A stretch of 64,000 nt of DNA from Nectonema munidae (lineage: Eukaryota > Nematomorpha > Nectonematoida > Nectonematidae), in contig JAUIRK010000157.1 in NCBI GenBank assembly GCA_030549495.1, positions 117,001 through 181,000 of the forward strand, written 5' to 3'. The position numbers and the translations under genes were made by a program. The notes under the pieces were generated by a model. The model searched no databases, had not been told where the DNA came from, and saw only the letters and a program-made list of their open reading frames with translations. Each line of letters opens with the position of its first letter. The stretch's first letter is position 1. Of this stretch, positions 57,019-64,000 are shown in pieces.

Positions 57019-57080
57019 CAAGACTTAACCTGATGTCCACTCAACTCTCAGATAGCCCACCATGGCCTCCCACAATAAGT
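57019..57080 (-). repeat. Inverted partner of 52586-52643
   Basis: Read in reverse this is TTATTGTGGGAGGCCATGGT, then GAGAGTTGAGTGGACATCAG and GTTAAGTCTTGA, matching 52586-52643. The pair lies 4.4 kb apart in opposite orientation within the same intron. Confidence 0.75.
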
Positions 57081-57799
57081 GATTTAGCAGGATTCCACCA
57101 CAGTTTCAATTTTAAATCCTTAAGGATCAGTGTTTTAAAAACTAATCGTCGTCTCATTTTTTCAAACAATTTTTATATAACTAAATTCACAAGACATTTA
57201 TTTTATGAGACACTGGTTCTCCATTGTACCGGAAAGGGATCAAATATAAACGTAAATAATCATTTACAAAGCGCACTTTTTCTTAGAAAAGAGATTCCAA
57301 AAACACGATACGTCTTATATCCAAAGACATACCATTAAAAAGATGTAAAATTCTATTTTTTAAATCAGGAATAATTTTTTTTTAAAATCTCATACCCCCA
57401 CATTTTTCAATGATATGACTAAAACATATACTCCTTTATGTCCCGTTAACTCTTCTTAAAAATTACGAGTATCCTATCAACGTCTATATTTTTGCTGATA
57501 ACTTTGGCTTCAAAACACACACGCGTCTTATAAACGTAGCATCTTGGTTTCTACAGCAAGAATTCAACATTGAAATGCAGAGATTGGTGTACGTACATTT
57601 TAAGGCTTTTACAAAACTTCTCTTACGATTTAGATTGGCGCTTTTAACCGTGCTAAGTGTTGCTTTTATCAGCCTTCGAGACAAAGTGAAGAAAGCAAGA
57701 AATACTATTTTCACTTTTGCTACGCCCATTTCCAAACAATTGACTGAAGCGCTAAGATGCAAAGGTGAGCATGCACATATGCCATGTTTTGGTGGTGAA

Positions 57800-58150
57800 C
57801 GCGCAGCATGAAGACAACCTGTTGTGTTCAAACACGCAGCTCCCTCGCACGCATTGTTGGGACAATAGTACGGGGTGTGGGGGCTTAACTCACAATCCTG
57901 TTACGCCTTTTGTGAGAGGGTGTAAGTGAGGAGGGTGTTAATTGCTTTTAACGCGGTGCATGTCTGCCTGCCATTGCCATTGTCTTGTCCAGGAAAAAAG
58001 GCGCGCGCCGAATAACAATGCGAAGGCGAGTTGGCAAATCGAAGTAATTGCTCACCGATTCCCTTCACTCATTTTAATTGCTATGAACAATTTAACCTAA
58101 ATACCCGCAGATGAAGTGTGCCTGTTTCCACAATGGCCTAGTGCTGAATT
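57800..58150. promoter_or_regulatory. GC-richer island with clustered homeodomain-type sites, candidate enhancer
   Basis: The stretch is conspicuously less AT-rich than the rest of the intron. It contains TTAATTGCTTTTAACGCGG, GTAATTGCTCACCGATT and TTTTAATTGC, three TAATTG-type cores suited to Q50 homeodomains. It also has GCCATTGCCATTGTC/ACAATG cores of Sox type and a GGCGCGCGCCG palindrome. Both strands have open frames at 57484-57831, but neither shows a family motif. Enhancer function is an inference from composition and location in a developmental gene's large intron. Confidence 0.3.
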
Positions 58151-59220
58151 TGTGCTTTCTTTTGAGTAATGTAACCTTTTTCGCGATTCTTTCGTAATGC
58201 ACTAGTTTATTACTCAATAGTTCCATCGTGTCTAACCTTTTCATGGAAGATCTCTATTGAGCTCACGCAAATGAAGTATATATGGATTTATCGGTAGCAA
58301 TAATATATAATAAAATATAGTTAAGATAACGTATTCTAAATTATTTTGTTTTTGAATTATTTTAATCTAAATTTGAAGAAGATTCAAATATTCAGTTTTG
58401 ATTTTTAGTTAAGTCAATTACACTTTTCATTACTTTTTTTACCTAAGAAAGGAGATGTTGTAAGAATGCCCAAGGTATGATTTACATGGACTTTGGGAAC
58501 TATACCAATGTCTCGATATTTAGTTTCATCATATTTAATGATTTTAACGCTATCTCAAACAAAAGCAACTGTAGTGAAGTCAAATTTGATAGATCTCAAT
58601 CATTGTAAATTTTTATAAACTCATAAAATTAAAAAATACTTGTGTGGTCTTTTGAATTTTTACGCGTAAACGATAAAAGTATACCCGAATTACTGTTATT
58701 ACAAGCAGCTGAGCCGTACTTAATCTCAAAATTTTGATTTGTTTTAAAATGACATAATTTTTTCAATAAGTAATTCTTTTGTTAAAAGAATTCTGCAAAA
58801 TAATTTTTCCATGGAATGGTCCAATTTTTAAGAAGAATTTTTATAGCAAATAATACTGATAATGATCCTATAAATACTAAAGATTTGCAAGAGAAATTCC
58901 AGTTCTCCTTGATTATCTTCTTCAACTTTATTTCTAGTTCTCGCGTGCAAAAATCAATAAAGTGAATAACGTAAATTTTTTTCTGGATATACCAACCATA
59001 TCAATGGATTTTCACTTTTTACATTTTCTTATTGAAGTTTTTTAGGTGAATGAAGTGAAAAAAAAATTACGTCAATAAAAAGTAAAAAAAAGCCCTTGAT
59101 AATAATGTTCGCTCTAACAAACCAAATAATTAGAGTCCATTTTTTTTTCAAGCACATATTATTTTACTCACAAATTTTTTAAAATATACACCAAAGAATT
59201 TTTAATTACAAAGCTGTAAA
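58151..59220. other. Intron DNA without recognised features
   Basis: AT-rich. No coding segment, terminus or repeat pair was identified. Confidence 0.45.
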
Positions 59221-59275
59221 ACTCCCCAGCAGAAGGCCTAGTCGTAAAAAGCGCAGGTTCTTGAACCTGTGATCC

Positions 59276-59368
59276 TTGTATCGAACTATGAGGAAAAGAA
59301 GCTTGTGGCGAAATCGAATCCAAGATCTTGAGTTATCGAAATCCAGTAACTAACCAAACTTACTCACG
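59276..59368 (-). repeat. tRNA-derived SINE-like repeat, copy 2
   Basis: It aligns with 22272-22362 in the same orientation, sharing GTATCGAACTATGAGGAAA, CTTGAGTTATCGAA and the edge ACTCACG. The box B has drifted to GGATTCGATTTC on the minus strand. Just outside, CAGGTTCTTGAACCTG is a short palindrome not seen in copy 1. Confidence 0.55.
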
Positions 59369-59994
59369 CTTCCTAATATTATAACTTTTAAAACTCACTG
59401 TTTGCTGTATTATTTATAATCATTTAGTTTTTTTATTTTTAAATTAATATATTTTATAAATATATTCTTTCATTTTTAAAACTATACATAATTTTAATTA
59501 TATAATAAACGGAAAAAGGAACTTTTTTGTACAATAAAGGGAATTTTTTTATTAAGTATCTATTTATGGCGGATTTTTTGATCAAAAATAGATAGTCCAA
59601 TCCTGATTGACCCTTTCTAATCCGGCCACCATTTCTCGCACCCCTCCCTCACCCTATCCACTGCTCGGGATACTCAAAGTAAAATTCATTTAGTATTATT
59701 GAAAGAAATTATTATTATTCAATTTAAAACAAATAAAATAAATTTGTCGCAATTATTAGGCCAACTACATAAACAACAATTTTTACATGCATAAACATGG
59801 CCGTTCGCGTATGGTGGCAAGAATGTCATTGGATGCGATTCACTCAGATACCTAAATCATATTGGTTTATAAACCACATACAATTCTTTCCCAACATACA
59901 ACATAACTTGTAATGAAAATGATCCTTTTTGATGCTTTCAATTCATTTTTCAAAGTCCTTTTGCTGATCTATCCAAAATTGTAGTATCTATGAG

Positions 59995-60249
59995 CAGGGA
60001 TGGACCGAGAGGGGGGGGGGGAATAGGGGGGATGCATACCCCCTCCCCCCACCAGCAATCTATTCAAGAAAAATTAAGGTTGGAGTCCACCCTAAAATAG
60101 AAATCAAAATTGATGAAGTCATTGATCGATTTTCAAAGCAAAAAGAAAGAAGAAAAGACTTTGTAATATAATTTTAATCATTTATTTTACATACGTTTTC
60201 AAATTTCTTCCCTAATAAAATGTGTAAAATATTTTGATAATATTAGTAT

Positions 60250-60282
<33 letters not shown>

Positions 60283-60308
60283 ACAAAAGATTTCTGGATC
60301 CCCCACTG
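59995..60308. mobile_element. 314 bp hAT MITE with a C32 tract
   Basis: The left end CAGGGATGGACC and right end GGATCCCCCACTG are inverted repeats, flanked by the exact 8 bp duplication TCTATGAG (59987-59994 and 60309-60316). A G11 run lies near the left end and 32 consecutive C at 60251-60282 near the right. The two tracts can pair. No coding capacity. The long C run will be unstable and hard to sequence. Confidence 0.9.
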
Positions 60309-60544
60309 TCTATGAGGGCTCTATTTTTAACAACTAATCCAAAAAAATAATTTTCTGTAATTTTCTGAAAATATTCTAAGATTATCTTCTTTTAAACACT
60401 CTTTATCATGAAGGTTGCAATTTCAAGTCAAACCTGTTGAGCTAACTTTATTACTCTAACACTTAGAATAACAGCACTCAAAGAGATTTTTAGAATTTAA
60501 TTGTTAGAATGTTTTCGATTATCAGGAAGAAAGGAAGGAAATTT

Positions 60545-61280
60545 TTAATTTAATGCACAACTTCAGTTACATATTGGGGAGAGCCAATGAGGTCATCGTA
60601 ACAAACAAAGAGGTCAGTTTTTAAGTTTTTTTTAAAAATACTCAAACTTTCAGCTGTTCTCAATGAGTAAGGCAGAGAGTTCCCCAATTTGCAAGTTTTA
60701 AAAACAAGAGTTGTGTCATCGAGCAACGTAAAAAGCAAGCTTAATTAGTATTTTTAATCTGGAAATGGGAAGCTAGAGCACAAGGTTTTTCCGTATTTGT
60801 GGCATTTGTAGGTGAAAGCCAAAACTTTAAAATACTTCTTTCTTTCTATAGTCAAGGAAGTGCAATTGTTTAAAGATATGTTAAATGCTTTCATATTTTC
60901 TTACAGCAATAAAATAAAACGATCACAGCTATTTTGTAAAACTTGAAGCTTTTTCAATTTTATTTTCTGTAGTTCGTAAAGTGATGAATTGGAGTAGTCC
61001 AGGCGGCTCATACATAAGAGTTAATGAGAATTATTACGCTATTCTGAGATTGAATCGTTTCAGATTTCTTAAAAATAGGTTGCCTTCTTTTATAATATTT
61101 TTAATGAAGCAATGATGCGATAAATTTTGTATCCAATGTCACACCAAGAATGTTCATTTCCTTTTGAATTTTTATTGAAGTATCACCAATTTTAATATCT
61201 TCAAAAAATGCTTGTTTTTCTTCACACGGAGAGTTAAATAAAACTATTTGAGATTACTTGTCGTTGAGATTCAATTTTTA
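60545..61280 (-). mobile_element. LINE 3' fragment (CR1/L2-like)
   Basis: Minus-strand fragments follow LINE order. KIGDTSIKIQKEMNILGVTL lies near 61150-61210, IIKEGNLFLRNLKRF near 61070 and SRLDYSNSSLYELQKIKLKK LQ near 60950-61005. The tail is LGNSLPYSLRTAESLSIF near 60650-60690. SRLDYxNSLLYxLP...LKxLQxxQN and WNSLPxxLR are hallmarks of the C-terminal reverse transcriptase tail of CR1/L2-group elements. Stops and shifts are frequent. It lies in the homeobox intron in the sense orientation of that gene. Confidence 0.7.
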
Positions 61281-61750
61281 CTTCTTCATCTCATTTTTTA
61301 TTTTTAGGAAGCTTTATAATTAATACTAATTCTTTCTTGATTACATTTTCTTACAGATGTTTAAATAAATTTATTTTAAAAATTAAGCTTTAGATGAAGA
61401 AAAATATAATGTTTTATTATATTTTAAAAAAACTTTGAAACAATAAATTTTCAATGAAATTTAATTTTAAAATTTTTTAAACATTAAAAACTTTTTATTT
61501 TAACTTATGCCTTTGCTATTTTAGTTATTGCTCATTTTGAGGGTGTAAATTTATAAAAATATTTTTCATGGAAAAGTATATCCACACCTTAGTAATTAAA
61601 GGTTATGAAAGGTTTTTTACCGCGATATAGATTATATTCATTTGATTAAAAAACATATATTTTAGGCATGGGCTTGCAATCCAAAAGTTTTAGCAAATAT
61701 ATTAATGGTTCTTCAGCATTTTCTGAAAAATAAGAATATGCATGAGTTAC

Positions 61751-62043
61751 CTGAATCCTGGCTTCATTTAACTTTGTTGTTTTTGCCAAGTTCTCTCTGG
61801 AGTAGATGTCAGGGTAATGACTTTTGGTAAACGCACTTTCTAGTTCCTGCAGTTGCTCCTGTGAAAACGTTGTTCTATGTCTTCTTCTTGCTGGAGCACT
61901 CACATTTGTTGGAACCGAAAACGAACTAAAGGTTTCCACCTTACTGCACTTTGTCTGCACGCCTTCGCTGCAAGCTATTTCATCTAAAGCAAAATCACTT
62001 CTATTATTATTTTGGGGTTTTCCACTATACTCACAAAAAGATG
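61751..62043 (-). CDS. Prop/unc-42-type homeobox gene, exon with homeodomain residues 1-46
   Basis: The exon opens after TTCTAATTTTTCAAAG (a branch-point-like CTAAT, then AG at 62044-62045) with two bases of a split codon. It runs 97 codons to CAG|GTAACT. The N-terminal part ([20 protein letters not shown], then [14 protein letters not shown]) has no known domain. The homeodomain follows as [20 protein letters not shown] (L16 and F20 present) and [20 protein letters not shown], then NEARIQ. It ends exactly after position 46, the usual intron site of paired-class homeoboxes. [13 protein letters not shown] and [10 protein letters not shown] point to Prop1/unc-42 (Drosophila CG32532-like) rather than aristaless, Otp or Pitx, from memory. 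The start codon must lie on an exon further upstream, beyond or near the window's right edge. It probably acts as a nuclear, sequence-specific transcription factor, binding as paired-class dimers. Confidence 0.88.
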
Positions 62044-62084
62044 CTTTGAAAAATTAGAAGTAAAGATATAAATGACAAAATATG

Positions 62085-62260
62085 TTGCAAAAAGACCAAA
62101 TAGAATCTGCAAAAAGACAAAAAGTAATTGACAAAGATGAAAGGTAATTGCAAAAGGACGAAATGTAATCGCAAATAGACTAAATAGATTGCAAAAAGAC
62201 GAAAAATAAAATAGAACTGGGAAAAGGCTAAATGAACTGCAAAAGAACGAAATAGTTAAG
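62085..62260. repeat. Degenerate ~20-21 bp minisatellite
   Basis: About eight imperfect units of the form TGCAAAAAGACGAAATAGAAT follow one another (TGCAAAAAGACAAAAAGTAAT, TGCAAAAGGACGAAATGTAAT, TGCAAAAAGACGAAAAATAAA and others). The array lies 40 bases upstream of the homeobox exon's acceptor. A stray unit-like phrase, TTTGCAAAAAGATGAATGG, occurs at the very end of the window. Confidence 0.8.
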
Positions 62261-64000
62261 CTAGCTCATTAATTCACTTAGTTAATTAGATTTTTAACTA
62301 TTATAATGTATATTTTTAATTAATTATTTATTTTTGTTCTTAGTACATATGTTTATAAAACAAAATTTTTAACAAGAGTATCAAAAAGAGTTTTTACGAT
62401 TGATATTCTCATCGCACATGAAAAGAGATCAAAGTTTCAAGGGTTTTCATAAAACATTTTGTTATGCATTATAAAGATTTTATTATCAATTTACTTTTAG
62501 TTCCAAATGATGTTTAGTGAAATTTATATTTTATCAAAGCTTAGAAGATGCAATAACGATCCATTTGATATATGTAATAGTTAAAAACTTAAAGGTAAGG
62601 GTATTTAATCAGAATATTTTTAATTTTAGTTATTCATATTTAAATTTACAAACTCATTCCTAGTTTATATATATAGTATAATATGCAAAATATGTTAAAT
62701 ATTTAACCCAAACAAAAAACCTCAAATTAATTACACCTTTTTTATATGAATAGCTATTATTAAAAGTTTCTGCGTAAGACTATTCATAATTTTTAGACAA
62801 TTTTTGGCTTAAAATATTATTTTGATTAGATAAATTTGTAAATTTCATTTAGGAACAAAATGTGATATAAAGAAAACTTTAAATACTTTTTGGAATTAGT
62901 ATCTTTATAACAAACGATTCCGTTTTTACTATAAAATATTTCATCATCTATTTAAAATGTATTTTCTTTTCACTTATTTTTTATATTTTATTTAAGAATT
63001 CTTGAAGCAAAATTACATGTTGTTTTATTCCTTATTTTAAACTTTTCATTATTTTACAAAGACCTTCCAATATTTCAGGGATGTTACTTTATAGACTTCA
63101 AGAGATTTCTTTGACTTTACCTTTTCTAAGTAAAAGATTTTCTAAGCTACTCTACACTTTTCATCTAAAACATGATTGCTTGAATGTGAGATTTTAAAGA
63201 AATCTTAGTTTCGAAAATAACCTCACCTTTTAAAATAAGTTGTTGTCAAAAAAATTAACCTTTTAATTTCATTACTTTTTCTAAATAACAAGAAAATAAA
63301 CTTAGAAAATTATACTAAGGTCTAAAACAATAACGGAGATTGTTCCTTCTCCGTTATAAAACGTGTCCTTTAACAGGTTTTGATGAGCTAAAGGAAAAAT
63401 ATTTAACTCGGACTCCAAATAATAATCCTAATGTGATTCGACTCAAAATAGGTACTAAAAAATGGCTTACAAAATTAAATCCATTTTTCCATTTAAGATA
63501 CTCCGATCAGTTATTTTTATTAGATACCATGACCAGCCAGTCTCGCTTTAAAATCTCAGACTATACAGACTTCCACCTCAGACTCGACTGACTTCCGCAA
63601 CCCTGATTATAAAGATCATGAATTATTATTGGTAATAATTGAAGAAATAATTGATTTCACGATTTTATCAAAGAAAAACTAAGTTACTTGGTTCAACTAT
63701 ATATAAGTTGAATTCACAAACAATTAAAAGAAGTAATAAACCATTTTTACTAATAAGTTGTCTTTTTAATTTAGAATTTAAAAGAGACAAATTAGAATTG
63801 AGACAAATTATAATTGAAAAAAGAGAATTTAGAAATAAAAAAAGATAATTTAGAAGTAAAAATTGTATATATTATTCTTAATGTATGTTAATTCTTGTAG
63901 TTAATATGTTAATTCTTAGTAAAAAAAGTAATACAGCCCTTGTAAAAATATTTAATTCAACTCCCTCTTTGGTGTTTTGCAAAAAGATGAATGGTTTATA
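62261..64000. other. AT-rich stretch, no gene recognised
   Basis: Upstream exons of the minus-strand homeobox gene could lie here, but none is convincing. The plus-strand frame at 63340-63591 (TGFDELKEKYLTRTPNNNPN...) is open for 83 codons without a family I recognise. Confidence 0.4.

Noticed and set aside
57484-57831. Overlapping open frames on both strands (115 and 78 codons) as a gene
   Set aside because: They occur in the GC-richer island where stops are rarer. No family motif, no splice context and neither strand is favoured.
63340-63591. 83-codon plus-strand frame near the right edge
   Set aside because: The start used is not an ATG in good context and no family is recognised. It was kept only as a note in the gap entry.

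Overview
This is an AT-rich eukaryotic (animal) genomic window. It has spliced genes with GT-AG introns, a paired-class homeobox, many cut-and-paste DNA transposons, LINE fragments, a tRNA-derived SINE-like repeat and long simple-sequence arrays. The transposon types (SCAND3/ZBED5-like, GTF2IRD2-like, ZNF862-like and ZMYM1-like hATs, plus an RTE-type LINE) and the gene style suggest an arthropod. A crustacean such as a copepod is possible, but that is an inference I cannot test here. All alignments, splice sites and family names below were read by eye or recalled.

Host genes. (1) On the plus strand, 5082-8619 holds four phase-consistent exons forming the C-terminal ~350 residues of an unidentified Ser/Asn/Gln/His-rich protein, with a poly(A) signal. 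(2) On the minus strand, 22642-23645 is the main exon of a probably secreted Ser/Thr-rich protein with three 56-residue repeats. (3) On the minus strand, two exons of a Prop/unc-42-type paired-class homeobox gene lie at 61751-62043 and 48791-48979. They are split exactly between homeodomain residues 46 and 47 by a 12.8 kb intron loaded with repeats.

Mobile DNA fills most of the rest. 1776-2070 and 50166-50444 are two copies of one MITE family. 2480-3660 is a decayed, intron-bearing member of a multicopy protein family. 9295-11803 is a SCAND3/ZBED5-like hAT. 11960-15280 is a second hAT, interrupted by a third (12377-13378). 31545-33410 is an RTE-type LINE, interrupted by a 395 bp hAT MITE. 33600-34740 is another SCAND3-like remnant. 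39169-39979 and 51634-52144 are short hAT derivatives that keep only the C-terminal end of a transposase. 44249-46955 is a ZNF862-like hAT with an exact 8 bp target duplication. LINE tails lie at 34835-35130 and 60545-61280, both on the minus strand.

The most unusual object is at 41925-43748. It is an 1.8 kb element with perfect 20 bp terminal inverted repeats beginning CACT, flanked by AT on both sides and inserted in a ~115 bp tandem array whose other units show the empty site. It carries intron-containing coding segments resembling the 'SAMD3-like' protein family and no recognisable transposase. Other structural curiosities are an ~820 bp nearly pure ATG array in the homeobox intron, a 150 bp satellite at 18521-19150 and MITEs carrying long G or C runs.

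No retroviral or capsid-bearing element, CRISPR array, rRNA gene or intact tRNA gene was recognised.
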